Positions 15,821 to 23,776 of a DNA stretch of 47,333 nucleotides are shown piece after piece. A program made the position numbers and the translations under genes. Each line of letters begins with the position of its first letter. The stretch's first letter is position 1. This DNA is from Catenulispora sp. (GTDB lineage: Bacteria; Actinomycetota; Actinomycetes; Streptomycetales; Catenulisporaceae), in assembly GCA_013362315.1 (NCBI GenBank), contig JABFWL010000384.1, positions 1-47,333 on the forward strand. Reading direction: 5' to 3'. Below the pieces are notes generated by a model, which worked only from the letters and a program-made list of their open reading frames with translations, had not been told where the DNA came from and did no database searches.

Positions 15821-16729
15821 TCACAGCACCGTGAGCAGCCGTTCCCGGTGGAACGCGGGCGAGCCCCAGGCGGTGTACAGCGCGCGGATCTTCTTGAAGT
15901 GGACGGACAGGTCGTACTCGTCGGTGTAGCCGATCGCGCCGTGGACCTGGAGCGCGGCGCGCGCGGCCCGGTAGGCGGCCTCGCTCGCGGCGGCCTTGGC
16001 GGCGCAGACATCGGCCGTGGCGGAACTCAGCGCGGCGGCGAAGACCAAGGGACGCGCGAACTCCAGGGCGGTGTGGGCGTCGGCGAGGCGGTGCTTGACC
16101 GCCTGGTATTCGCCGATCGGGCGCCCGAACTGCACTCGTTGCTTGGCGTACGCGACGGTCGTGTCCAGTGCGGCGCGGCCGAGCCCGAGAAGCTGCGCGG
16201 CGGTGAAGAGCGCGGCCGTCTCGAACAGTGCGGCGGTCTCGAACAGCGCCGCGGCGTCGAACGTGTTTCCTGGAGATGAGTCCACGACGGGGAACAAGGG
16301 ACGCGTCGGATCGAGGGAGGCGATAGGCGATCCGGTGGCCGGAGGCAGACAGAGGTCTGCGATGTCCGCGTTGGGAGCGTAGGGAGCTTGCGGCGGAACA
16401 GCGGTGGTTGCGATCGCTCCAGCGGCGAGACGCGGAAGCCATTCGCTGTCACCGGCCGCGGCCAACGAGGCCGTGACCGCAAGCGACTCAGGATACGGAC
16501 CCGGTGCCGCGTGATAGCCGACGCGCTCAAGCGCCGCACACAGCTCGACAGGGTACTCACCGGCGAGCGAATGCAGCCCGATCGCTGCCAGCCCGCGCCA
16601 GATCTCCAACCCCGGCTTGGTATCGCCGGCGGCCCAGGAGCGCGCCGCCGCGACTCCGTCGGCGTCCCGGAGCAGCGCGTCGACCGTGTCCCGGAACTCG
16701 CGCTGCTCGGTGGTCAGGGCGAATCTCAT
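15821..16729 (-). CDS. Acyl-CoA dehydrogenase, FadE32/FadE33-like small subunit
   Basis: This is a 302-residue, short acyl-CoA dehydrogenase. The N-terminal domain (TTEQREFRDTVDALLRDADGV) and C-terminal domain (AYAKQRVQFGRPIGEYQAVKHRLADAHTALEFAR; LQVHGAIGYTDEYDLSVHFKK) are recognisable, but the middle beta-domain is reduced and lacks the TEPxxGSD signature. This matches the non-catalytic partner of FadE31 in mycobacterial steroid catabolism. Its ATG overlaps the TGA of the larger fadE by 4 bp, which supports a complex. Residues near 155-170 show an in-frame duplication (ALFETAALFETAALF). The gene would be driven from the KstR2-type promoter at 17869-17910. Confidence 0.85.
   Translation of the reverse strand: MRFALTTEQREFRDTVDALLRDADGVAAARSWAAGDTKPGLEIWRGLAAIGLHSLAGEYPVELCAALERVGYHAAPGPYPESLAVTASLAAAGDSEWLPRLAAGAIATTAVPPQAPYAPNADIADLCLPPATGSPIASLDPTRPLFPVVDSSPGNTFDAAALFETAALFETAALFTAAQLLGLGRAALDTTVAYAKQRVQFGRPIGEYQAVKHRLADAHTALEFARPLVFAAALSSATADVCAAKAAASEAAYRAARAALQVHGAIGYTDEYDLSVHFKKIRALYTAWGSPAFHRERLLTVL
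16204..16257. repeat. 18-bp tandem duplication inside fadE32-like gene
   Basis: An 18-bp unit beginning GTCTCGAACAG is repeated, giving FETAAL twice in the linker between the domains of the small FadE subunit. Flanking partial copies extend it. The frame is maintained. Confidence 0.6.
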
Positions 16730-17868
16730 CGCGTCCCCCTCGGCAGCCCGAGCACCCGTTCGGCGACCACATTGCGCTGGATCTCGTTGGTTCCGGCGTA
16801 GATCGGTCCGGCGAGCGCGAACAGGTAGCCGTCCATCCACGCCGAGTCGAGCTGTTCGGCTTCGGGGCCGAGCAGATCCAGGGCGGTTTCGTGCATGGCC
16901 AGATCGAGTTCGGACCAGAACAGCTTGTTCACGCTGGTCTCCGCCCCGAGCTCGCCGCCGTCGGCGATCCGGGCGGCGGTCTCGAAGGTGGCGAGCTGGT
17001 AGGCGCGCGCGCCGATCCAGGCGTCGGCCACCCGGTCGCCGAACGCCTCCGGCCGGCCGCTCGCGGTCCAGAGCGCCAGCAGCCGATGCGCCGTGGCGAG
17101 GAAGCGTCCCGGCGAGCGCAGATACAGGCCGCGTTCCTTGCCGGCAGTGGCCATCGTGACCTTCCAGCCGTCGCCGACCGCGCCGAGGACGTCGGTGTCG
17201 GGGACGTGGACCGCGTCGAAGAAGAGCTCTGCGAAACCCGGCTCGCCGTCGAACTGCGGGATGGGGCGGACGGTCACTCCCGGCGCCGATAGCGGGAACA
17301 CAAAGTAGGTCAGACCGTGGTGCCTTTCGGCGGCCGGATCGGTCCGGAACAAGCCGAAGCCCCAGTCGGCGAACGCCGCCCGCGACGACCATGTCTTCTG
17401 CCCCGAAAGCAGCCACCCGTCGTCCGCCGGCGCGCGGATCGCGGTGGACCGCAGCGACGCCAGATCGGAGCCGGCCTCGGGCTCGGACCAGGCCTGCGCC
17501 CAGATCTGCGCCCCGGACGCCATCGCCGGCAGGAACCGCGCCTTCTGCTCGGCGGTGCCGTGGTCCAGGATCGACGGCGCCAGCAGGTTGATGCCGTTCT
17601 GCGACACCCGGCCCGGGGCGCCCGCGGCCCAGTACTCCTCTTCGAAGATCAGCCACTCGATGACCGACGCCGCGCGGCCGCCGTATTCCGTCGGCCACGA
17701 CACCACCGAGTACCGCTGTCCGGCCAGCTTCCGCTCCCAGCGCCGATGGGCTTCGAAGCCCTCGGCGGTGTCCATCGACGGCAGCGGCGAGGCCGGCACG
17801 TGCTCCGCCAGCCACCGCCGCACCTCGGCGCGGAAGGCCTGCTCCGATGCGCTGAAGCTGAGGTCCAC
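16726..17868 (-). CDS. fadE31: Acyl-CoA dehydrogenase, FadE31-like large subunit
   Basis: This is a 380-residue, full-length acyl-CoA dehydrogenase whose sequence I recognise as close to FadE31 (Rv3562) of mycobacteria. Examples are AEVRRWLAEHVP near the start, WPTEYGGRAAS, AWSEPEAGSDLASLRSTA, RHHGLTYFVF, SPGRFLA, GELGAETSVNKLFWSELDL and the C-terminal GTNEIQRNVVAERVLGLP. In mycobacteria FadE31 pairs with a smaller FadE to oxidise a late ring C/D intermediate; here the small subunit gene overlaps it by 4 bp. I start at the GTG at 17868 because upstream in-frame sequence runs through the divergent operator into fadE30. No Shine-Dalgarno lies in the 42-bp gap, so the transcript may be leaderless. 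Confidence 0.88.
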   Translation of the reverse strand: MDLSFSASEQAFRAEVRRWLAEHVPASPLPSMDTAEGFEAHRRWERKLAGQRYSVVSWPTEYGGRAASVIEWLIFEEEYWAAGAPGRVSQNGINLLAPSILDHGTAEQKARFLPAMASGAQIWAQAWSEPEAGSDLASLRSTAIRAPADDGWLLSGQKTWSSRAAFADWGFGLFRTDPAAERHHGLTYFVFPLSAPGVTVRPIPQFDGEPGFAELFFDAVHVPDTDVLGAVGDGWKVTMATAGKERGLYLRSPGRFLATAHRLLALWTASGRPEAFGDRVADAWIGARAYQLATFETAARIADGGELGAETSVNKLFWSELDLAMHETALDLLGPEAEQLDSAWMDGYLFALAGPIYAGTNEIQRNVVAERVLGLPRGTR

Positions 17869-17873
17869 GCGGC

Positions 17874-17905
17874 CTACCGTACCAAGCAAACGATTGGTAG
17901 GGTAG
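17874..17905. promoter_or_regulatory. Candidate KstR2 operator in divergent fadE promoter
   Basis: TACCAA (17880-17885) and TTGGTA (17894-17899) face each other across 8 nt. Outer CTACC (17874-17878) and GGTAG (17901-17905) extend the dyad to 32 bp. The site fills nearly all of the 42 bp between the start codons of fadE31-like and fadE30. Half-sites CCAAGC/GATTGG resemble the CAAG/CTTG half-sites recalled for KstR2 operators and match the sites at 29671 and 35846. Confidence 0.7.
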
Positions 17906-17910
17906 CGGTC

Positions 17911-19089
17911 GTGGAGCTCACCGATGCGGACGAGGCCTTCCGGGCCGAGGTCCGCGACTGGCTGCGGGCGAACCTCACCGGGGAGTTCGCGGCGGCCAAG
18001 GGCCTGGGCGGTCCGGGCCGCGAACACGAGGCCTTCGACGTCCGGGTGGCCTGGGACCGGCACCTGGCCGCGCACGGCTGGACCTGCCTGGACTGGCCGA
18101 AGGAGCACGGCGGCCGCGCCGCGACCGTCGCGCAGCAGGTCGCCTTCCACGAGGAGTACGCGCGCGCCGAGGCGCCGGTCCGCGTCAGCCACATCGGCGA
18201 GCAGCTGCTGGGCCCCACTCTGATCGCGTTCGGGACCGAGGAGCAGAAACGCCGCTTCCTGCCGGGGATCCGCGACGTGACAGAGCTCTGGTGCCAGGGC
18301 TATTCCGAACCGGATGCCGGATCGGACCTCGCCAATGTCAAGACCACAGCGGTCCGGTCAGAGGACGGCTCGGAATGGATCCTCAACGGCCAGAAGGTCT
18401 GGACGTCGCTGGCGCATCTCGCTGACTGGTGTTTCGTCGTCGCCCGCACCAGCCCCGACAAGCCCAAGCACCGCGGCCTGTCCTATCTGCTGGTGCCGAT
18501 GGACCAGCCCGGCGTCGAAGTCCGGCCGATCCTGCAACTCACGAAGACCTCGGAGTTCAACGAGGTCTACTTCACGGACGCTCGCACCGCGGCCGCCAAC
18601 GTCGTCGGCGGCGTCGACGAGGGCTGGCGGGTCGCCATGGCGACCCTCGGTTTCGAGCGCGGCGTGTCCACGCTGGGTCAGCAGATCGGCTTCCGGTGCG
18701 AACTCGATGGCGTCATCGCCCTGGCGAAGGCGAACGGCGCGGTCGAGGATCCGCTGATCCTGGACCGGCTCACCCGGGCGAGCATCGGCCTGGACGTGCT
18801 GCGTCTCAACGCCCTGCGGTCGATGACCGGGCTGGCCGACGGCGCGCCCGGCCCCGAGGCCTCGATCGCCAAGCTGGCGTGGGCGCGCTGGCACCGCGAC
18901 CTCGGGGAGCTGGCCATGGACGTGCTCGGCGCCGTCGGCACCGTCACCGGCCCGGACTACGGCCTCGGACAGTGGCAGCGGCTGTGGCTGTTCAGCCGCG
19001 CCGACACGATCTACGGCGGATCCGACGAGATCCAGCGGAACGTCATCGCCGAGCGCGTCCTCGGCCTGCCGAAGGAGCCGCGCGGATGA
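17911..19089 (+). CDS. fadE30: Acyl-CoA dehydrogenase FadE30
   Basis: This 392-residue protein is nearly superimposable on the mycobacterial FadE30 sequence as I recall it: KGLGGPGREHEAF, HLAAHGWTCLDWPKEHGGR, ELLGPTLIAFGT-like QLLGPTLIAFGT, RDVTELWCQGYSEPDAGSDLANV, GQKVWTSLAHLADWC, FERGVSTLGQQI and GSDEIQRNVIAERVLGLPKEP. FadE30 dehydrogenates the propionate side chain of the CoA thioester of hydroxylated HIP, the bicyclic remnant of steroid rings C and D. It starts at a GTG directly after the operator. It is followed by ipdF with a 4-bp ATGA overlap and then kstR2 and fadA6, forming one operon. Annotation could extend it upstream to 17317, but that would cross the operator and the divergent gene. 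Confidence 0.92.
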   Translation: MELTDADEAFRAEVRDWLRANLTGEFAAAKGLGGPGREHEAFDVRVAWDRHLAAHGWTCLDWPKEHGGRAATVAQQVAFHEEYARAEAPVRVSHIGEQLLGPTLIAFGTEEQKRRFLPGIRDVTELWCQGYSEPDAGSDLANVKTTAVRSEDGSEWILNGQKVWTSLAHLADWCFVVARTSPDKPKHRGLSYLLVPMDQPGVEVRPILQLTKTSEFNEVYFTDARTAAANVVGGVDEGWRVAMATLGFERGVSTLGQQIGFRCELDGVIALAKANGAVEDPLILDRLTRASIGLDVLRLNALRSMTGLADGAPGPEASIAKLAWARWHRDLGELAMDVLGAVGTVTGPDYGLGQWQRLWLFSRADTIYGGSDEIQRNVIAERVLGLPKEPRG

Positions 19090-19892
19090 CCGTGTCGAAG
19101 GATGCGCCCGGGGCAGTGCCGAAGTACGTGGCGGGCCACGAGCTCCTCGCGGGCAGGCACGTCGCCGTCACCGCCGCGGCCGGCACCGGGATCGGCGCCG
19201 CCGTCGCCCGCCGCTGCCTGGAGGAAGGCGCGCGCGTGGTGGTCAGCGACCACCACGAACGGCGCCTGGAGCAGACCCGCGCGGCGCTCGCCGCGGAGTT
19301 CGGCGCGGACCGGGTGCACGGCGTCGTCTGCGACGTCACCCGGGAGGACCACGTGCGGGCCCTGATCGACGGCACCGCCGAGCGCCTGGGCAGCCTCGAC
19401 GTCCTGATCAACAACGCCGGGCTCGGCGGCACCGCCTCGGTGCTGGAGATGACCGACGAGCAGTGGCTCCGGGTCCTCGACGTCACCCTCACCGGTACCT
19501 TCCGCTGCACCCGCGCGGCGCTGCGCCGGATGCGGGACCAGGGCAGCGGCGGCGCGATCGTCAACAACGCCTCGGTGATCGGCTGGCGCGCGCAGCGGGG
19601 CCAGGCGCACTACGCCGCCGCCAAGGCCGGGGTGATGGCGCTGACCCGCTGCTCGGCGCTGGACGCCGCCGCGTACGGTGTCCGGGTGAACGCCGTCTCG
19701 CCGTCCCTGGCCATGCACCCGTTCCTGGCCAAGGTCACTACCGACGACCTCCTCGCGGAGCTGACCGCGCGCGAGGCGTTCGGGCGCGCCGCCGAGCCGT
19801 GGGAGGTCGCCAATGCCATGGTGTTCCTGGCAAGCGACTATGCCTCCTACCTGACCGGTGAAGTCCTCTCCGTTTCGAGCCAACATGCCTGA
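19086..19892 (+). CDS. ipdF: Short-chain dehydrogenase IpdF (Rv3559c-like)
   Basis: This is a 268-residue SDR. The cofactor loop reads TAAAGTGIG instead of the usual TGxxxGIG, a peculiarity I recall from Rv3559c. It continues with VVSDHHERRLEQT, CDVT, NNAGLGG, the catalytic Ser in NNASVIGW, YxxxK as YAAAKAGVMALTRCSALDAA, and the C-terminal GRAAEPWEVANAMVFLASDYASYLTGEVLSVSSQH. In the HIP pathway IpdF oxidises the hydroxyl of the indene-carboxyl-CoA intermediate before ring D opening. It overlaps fadE30 by 4 bp, and its end overlaps the proposed kstR2 start by 8 bp. Confidence 0.9.
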   Translation: MTVSKDAPGAVPKYVAGHELLAGRHVAVTAAAGTGIGAAVARRCLEEGARVVVSDHHERRLEQTRAALAAEFGADRVHGVVCDVTREDHVRALIDGTAERLGSLDVLINNAGLGGTASVLEMTDEQWLRVLDVTLTGTFRCTRAALRRMRDQGSGGAIVNNASVIGWRAQRGQAHYAAAKAGVMALTRCSALDAAAYGVRVNAVSPSLAMHPFLAKVTTDDLLAELTAREAFGRAAEPWEVANAMVFLASDYASYLTGEVLSVSSQHA

Positions 19893-19926
19893 ACCCTCTG
19901 TGCCCATGCCTAAACCCCCAGTTCCC
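19885..19926 (+). repeat. Imperfect 21-bp duplication at the kstR2 start
   Basis: Two consecutive 21-mers, both beginning ATGCCT and ending in CCC, encode MPEPSVP and MPKPPVP. Each provides an ATG, so the duplication created or preserved two alternative starts for the repressor. Confidence 0.6.
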
Positions 19927-20514
19927 AAAGCCTCCGTCTCCGACCGCCGCGCCGAGCTGCTGAACCTGGCCGCCGGCCTGTTCGCCGAGCGCGGCTACAA
20001 GAACACGACGGTGCGCGACATCGCCGACGCCGCCGGGATCCTGTCCGGAAGCCTGTACCACCACTTCGACTCCAAGGAGACGATGGCGGACGAGATCCTG
20101 CGGACCTTCCTGGACGGCCTGTTCCGCGACTACCGCGCCATCGCCGAGCGCGAGAACGACCCGCGCCGGGCCTTCGAGGAGCTGGTGCACGCCTCGTTCC
20201 AGGCCATCGACCGCAACCACTCGGCGATCGCGCTGTATCAGAACGAGGCCAAGCAGCTGCGGCAGTCGCCGCGTTTCGCCTATCTGGACCAGACCGACCG
20301 CGAGTTCCGCGAAATCTGGCTCGGGACCCTGGAGAAGGGCATCGCCTCCGGGGCGTTCCGCGCCGATCTGGACGCCACGATGGCCTACCGGTTCGTGCGC
20401 GACACCGTGTGGGTCGCGGTGCGCTGGTACGTGCCGGGCGGGAAGCTCACTGCCGACGCGGTCTCGGCGCAGTACCTGTCCATGATCCTCGAAGGGTTCC
20501 AGAGCAGGTCCTAG
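19885..20514 (+). CDS. kstR2: TetR-family repressor KstR2-like
   Basis: This is a 209-residue TetR regulator. Its DNA-binding domain (LAAGLFAERGYKNTTVRDIADAAGILSGSLYHHFDSKETM, about residues 28-67) and ligand domain (SFQAIDRNHSAIALYQNEAKQL, YRFVRDTVWVAVRWYVPGGKLTA, QYLSMIL) closely follow mycobacterial KstR2 (Rv3557c). KstR2 represses HIP-degradation genes and releases DNA on binding HIP-CoA. Placement inside the operon with an operator at its head implies autoregulation. The start is ambiguous: ATGs at 19885 and 19906 begin the two halves of an imperfect 21-bp duplication, and neither has a ribosome site. Confidence 0.9.
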   Translation: MPEPSVPMPKPPVPKASVSDRRAELLNLAAGLFAERGYKNTTVRDIADAAGILSGSLYHHFDSKETMADEILRTFLDGLFRDYRAIAERENDPRRAFEELVHASFQAIDRNHSAIALYQNEAKQLRQSPRFAYLDQTDREFREIWLGTLEKGIASGAFRADLDATMAYRFVRDTVWVAVRWYVPGGKLTADAVSAQYLSMILEGFQSRS

Positions 20515-20551
20515 GTCTAGATCAGGTGCCGGCACAGGGAGTGAAGCCGTG

Positions 20552-21703
20552 ATGGGCGAGGCGTACATCGTGGGCGCGGTGCGGACCGCGGTCGGGCGCA
20601 AGAAGGGTGCGCTGGCCGCCGCGCATCCGGCCGATCTGGGCGCCCACGTCATCACGGCGGTGCTGGCCGCGTCCGGCGTCGACCCGGCGGCGGTGGACGA
20701 CGTGGTGTTCGGCTGCGTGGACGCCATCGGGCACCAGGCCGGGGACATCGCCCGGACCGCGTGGCTGGCGGCCGGGCTGCCGGAGCAGGTGCCGGGCGTC
20801 ACCGTGGACCGGCAGTGCGGATCCTCGCAGCAGGCCGTGCACTTCGCGGCGCAGGCGGTGCTGTCCGGCACCGCGGACCTGGTGGTGGCCGGCGGCGTGC
20901 AGAACATGTCGCAGATCCCGATCGCCGCGGCGATGACGGCCGGCGCGCAGTTCGGCATCGCCGACCCGTTCTCCGGATCCGCCGGATGGCGCGCGCGATA
21001 CGGCGACCAGCCGGTGTCGCAGTTCCACGCCGCCGAGCTCATCGCCGCGAAGTGGGACGTGTCGCGCGCGGCGATGGAGGACTTCGCGCTGGAGTCGCAC
21101 CGCCGCGCGCTGGCGGCGATCGACGAGGGGCGGTTCGAGCGGGAGATCGTGCCGTACGACGGGTTCGCGGTGGACGAGGGGCCGCGGCGCGACACGTCGA
21201 AGGAGGCGATGGCCGGGCTGCGGACGCTGGTGGAGGGCGGGCGGCTGACGGCCGCGGTGTCGTCGCAGATTTCTGACGCCGCCGCCGCGTTGCTCATCGC
21301 TTCAGAGGGCGCTGTGCGGACGCACGGGCTGACACCGCGAGCGCGGATCCACCACCTGTCGGCGCGGGGTGCGGATCCGATCTACATGCTGACCGCGCCG
21401 ATTCCCGCTACCGCGCACGCTTTGCGCAAGACCGGGATGAGTCTGGACGACATCGATCTGGTCGAGATCAACGAGGCGTTCGCACCGGTGGTGTTGGCGT
21501 GGGCGCGGGAGAGCGGCGCGGACCTGGCGAAGGTGAACGTCAACGGCGGCGCTATCGCGCTGGGGCACCCGCTGGGTGCCACCGGCGCGCGCCTGATGAC
21601 GACCCTGCTGCACGAACTCGAGCGCACCGGCGGCCGGTACGGCTTGCAGACGATGTGCGAGGGCGGCGGGCAGGCGAACGTCACGATCATCGAGCGGCTC
21701 TGA
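20552..21703 (+). CDS. fadA6: Acetyl-CoA acyltransferase FadA6 (steroid ring thiolase)
   Basis: This is a 383-residue thiolase. The nucleophile is Cys89 in VTVDRQCGSSQQAV. The other signatures are GGVQNMSQIPI, NEAFAPVV, GGAIALGHPLGATGARL (catalytic His) and the second Cys in LQTMCEGGGQANVTIIERL. These segments match mycobacterial FadA6 (Rv3556c) almost word for word in my recollection, including GCVDAIG and RYGDQPVSQFHAAELIA. FadA6 cleaves the dioxodecanedioyl-CoA formed after rings C and D are opened. It follows kstR2 by 37 bp on the same strand, as in the mycobacterial order kstR2-fadA6. The ATG at 20552 is preceded by GGGAG; a GTG directly before it is possible. Confidence 0.92.
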   Translation: MGEAYIVGAVRTAVGRKKGALAAAHPADLGAHVITAVLAASGVDPAAVDDVVFGCVDAIGHQAGDIARTAWLAAGLPEQVPGVTVDRQCGSSQQAVHFAAQAVLSGTADLVVAGGVQNMSQIPIAAAMTAGAQFGIADPFSGSAGWRARYGDQPVSQFHAAELIAAKWDVSRAAMEDFALESHRRALAAIDEGRFEREIVPYDGFAVDEGPRRDTSKEAMAGLRTLVEGGRLTAAVSSQISDAAAALLIASEGAVRTHGLTPRARIHHLSARGADPIYMLTAPIPATAHALRKTGMSLDDIDLVEINEAFAPVVLAWARESGADLAKVNVNGGAIALGHPLGATGARLMTTLLHELERTGGRYGLQTMCEGGGQANVTIIERL

Positions 21704-21796
21704 TTCCCCGGGCGATAGCAGAGGAAACCCTTGAGGCGGGTGTTCTGTATCCGCCTCCGAATCGAGTGACCGGCGTTCGCTGCGGCAGTACCCTGA

Positions 21797-22267
21797 ATGA
21801 CGATGAGCGTGAATATGAAGGCCGGTGCCGCTGTCGCCGCCGTGGTGCTCCTCCTGTTCCTCATCGTGCGGCCGAGCACCTCGGGGCACCACTTCAAGGT
21901 GACCGCCACCGAGTACGACTGCACGGTGAAGATCGTGGACGACCCGCGGCCGCTGAACCATGATGTCCTGGGCACGGTGGGCATCAAGTGCGCGACCCCG
22001 CCGAAGCAGACGGTCTTCGTCATCCAGCTGCAGTACCGCAAGGACAGCGGCGCACAGTGGGCCAACAGCGGCGACCCCCGCACCTTCACCAGCCCGCCCA
22101 CCAAGGACTTCACCGATATCAACATCACCCAGCCGTGTAAGCCGGGGAACTGGCGCGTGGGGTACCAGCTGATGGGCGTGGCCGCGTCGATCGGAAGCAA
22201 CTTCCAGGAGCCCCAGCAGTTCGGCGACGGGAAGGACATCACGCAGTCGCAGTGCGACAACTCCTAG
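21797..22267 (+). CDS. Hypothetical secreted or membrane-anchored protein
   Basis: This is a 156-residue protein with an N-terminal hydrophobic segment (about residues 8-25, AGAAVAAVVLLLFLIV), either a signal anchor or a signal peptide. The rest is hydrophilic, strand-rich and contains four cysteines (YDC near 42, IKC near 65, QPC near 113, SQC near 153), which suggests two disulfides outside the cell. I recognise no domain. It follows fadA6 by 93 bp on the same strand, but nothing suggests a role in steroid breakdown. Confidence 0.7.
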   Translation: MTMSVNMKAGAAVAAVVLLLFLIVRPSTSGHHFKVTATEYDCTVKIVDDPRPLNHDVLGTVGIKCATPPKQTVFVIQLQYRKDSGAQWANSGDPRTFTSPPTKDFTDINITQPCKPGNWRVGYQLMGVAASIGSNFQEPQQFGDGKDITQSQCDNS

Positions 22268-22285
22268 GGCTTGAGGTCCTGGGGC

Positions 22286-22498
22286 TCAGGGCTGGCGTGG
22301 GTCGCCGCGCCACTGCCTGGACAGCCCGATGAAGAGCGTCAGCAGGACGCCGACGATCACGTAGTTCCAGCCGCCCAGCGTGTTCTGCCCCGGCAGCGGA
22401 GCGAGGGTGTAGGTGAGGATCCACGCTGTCGCCAGAGCCAGACATCCCAGGATCAATCCGCCGAACCAAGGCGGTGAAGGCTTGCCAGAGCTTGTCAT
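22286..22498 (-). CDS. Small CrgA-like membrane protein
   Basis: This 70-residue protein has two transmembrane helices (about 12-32, WFGGLILGCLALATAWILTYTL, and 42-60, GGWNYVIVGVLLTLFIGL), an extracellular loop of about ten residues, and the ending LSRQWR. The layout, the WNY before helix 2 and the closing basic W(R) resemble CrgA, a divisome protein that recruits FtsI and CwsA in actinomycetes. The usual basic N-terminal tail is missing, and the gene is far from the typical ftsW/pknB locus, so it may be a paralogue. AGGAGG lies 7 nt before the ATG. Confidence 0.6.
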   Translation of the reverse strand: MTSSGKPSPPWFGGLILGCLALATAWILTYTLAPLPGQNTLGGWNYVIVGVLLTLFIGLSRQWRGDPRQP

Positions 22499-22606
22499 TC
22501 AGCGCCCTCCTGTCAACATGAACCCTTGTGGAGCAGTGTGCTGCGTGCCACTCTCATTGTGCAAGGGATCCAATAGCAGGGGTCCCGCAGCCCAGTGGGA
22601 GGCGAC

Positions 22607-23776
22607 ATGTCGGCGACCCTCAGCGGCACCGGATTACGTGCCGAAGCGCAGGCTTGGCAGGACGGCAAGCGCTACCTGTGGCCCTTGGCGTTGGTGGTGC
22701 CGATCCTGCCGTATGTCGCCTACGGCCTGTGGCACCGCTTCGACAACGCGCTGGCGTGGTACCTGACCCCGTTCCTGGTCTACGTCGTGGTCCCGCTCGG
22801 GGACTGGCTGATCGGCGAGGACGCGGGCAACCCGCCGCCTGAGCGGGAGGCGCAGTTGCAATCGGCTTGGTACTACCGTGTTCTGACCTTTCTGTACCTG
22901 CCGTTGCAGTTCGGCTCGCTGGTGCTCGGCGCGTGGTGCTGGAGTCAGCCGGGGGTGAACCCGGCCTCGCGGATCGGGATGATCATCAGCGTCGGCATCG
23001 TGACCGGCATCGCCATCAACACCGCGCACGAGCTCGGCCACAAGCGCGAGGAAGTCGAGCGCTGGCTCTCGAAGATCGCGCTCGCGCCGTCCGGATACGG
23101 GCACTTCTACGTCGAGCACAACCGCGGCCACCACGTGCGCGTCGCCACGCCCGAGGACCCGGCGTCGGCGCGGATGGGCGAGTCGTTCTACCGCTTCTGG
23201 CCGCGCACGGTGTGGGGCTCGCTGAAGTCGGCGTGGGAGCTGGAGACGAAGAAGCACCGGCTGCGCAGGCGCTCGCCGTGGTCGCTGCGCAACGATGTGC
23301 TGAACGCGTGGCTGATGACCGTGGTCCTGTTCGCGGCGCTCACCGGGTGGCTCGGCATCAGCGTTCTGCCGTTCCTGCTCGCGCAGATGGTGTTCGGCTT
23401 CTCGTTGCTGGAGATCGTGAACTACCTGGAGCACTACGGCCTGCTGCGGCAGCGCACGGCGGCCGGCCGCTACGAGAAGGTCGAGCCGGTGCACAGCTGG
23501 AACAGCGACCGGCTGTCCACCAACGTGTTCCTCTACCAGCTGCAGCGGCACAGCGACCACCACGCCTACCCCAACCGCCGCTACCAGGTGCTGCGCTCGT
23601 TCGACGAGGCGCCGCAGCTCCCGGCCGGCTACGCGACGATGATCGTGGTCGCGCTGTTCCCGCCGCTGTGGCGCAAGGTCATGGACCAGCGGGTGCGCGA
23701 CCACTACGACGGCGACGTGCTGCGCGCCAACCTCACGCCCAAGCTGCGGGCGAAGTACGAGGCTGCTCGTAGTTAG
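22607..23776 (+). CDS. alkB: Alkane 1-monooxygenase (AlkB-type membrane hydroxylase)
   Basis: This is a 389-residue integral-membrane non-heme di-iron enzyme. All AlkB histidine boxes are present: HELGHK (141-146), EHNRGHH (170-176), NYLEHYGL (272-279, the AlkB-specific HYG motif) and LQRHSDHH (312-319). About six hydrophobic segments precede and separate them. It should hydroxylate the terminal carbon of medium or long alkanes using electrons from rubredoxin. No rubredoxin or rubredoxin reductase gene is adjacent, whereas actinomycete alkB is usually followed by them. I use the ATG at 22607 with GGGAGG upstream; a GTG 12 nt earlier is possible. Its 3' end overlaps the convergent CGNR gene by 44 bp. 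Confidence 0.93.
   Translation: MSATLSGTGLRAEAQAWQDGKRYLWPLALVVPILPYVAYGLWHRFDNALAWYLTPFLVYVVVPLGDWLIGEDAGNPPPEREAQLQSAWYYRVLTFLYLPLQFGSLVLGAWCWSQPGVNPASRIGMIISVGIVTGIAINTAHELGHKREEVERWLSKIALAPSGYGHFYVEHNRGHHVRVATPEDPASARMGESFYRFWPRTVWGSLKSAWELETKKHRLRRRSPWSLRNDVLNAWLMTVVLFAALTGWLGISVLPFLLAQMVFGFSLLEIVNYLEHYGLLRQRTAAGRYEKVEPVHSWNSDRLSTNVFLYQLQRHSDHHAYPNRRYQVLRSFDEAPQLPAGYATMIVVALFPPLWRKVMDQRVRDHYDGDVLRANLTPKLRAKYEAARS

Noticed and set aside
17317..17910. N-terminal extension of fadE30 in the same frame
   Set aside because: It would read through the operator and the antisense of the fadE31-like gene, and FadE30 homologues start at the GTG at 17911.
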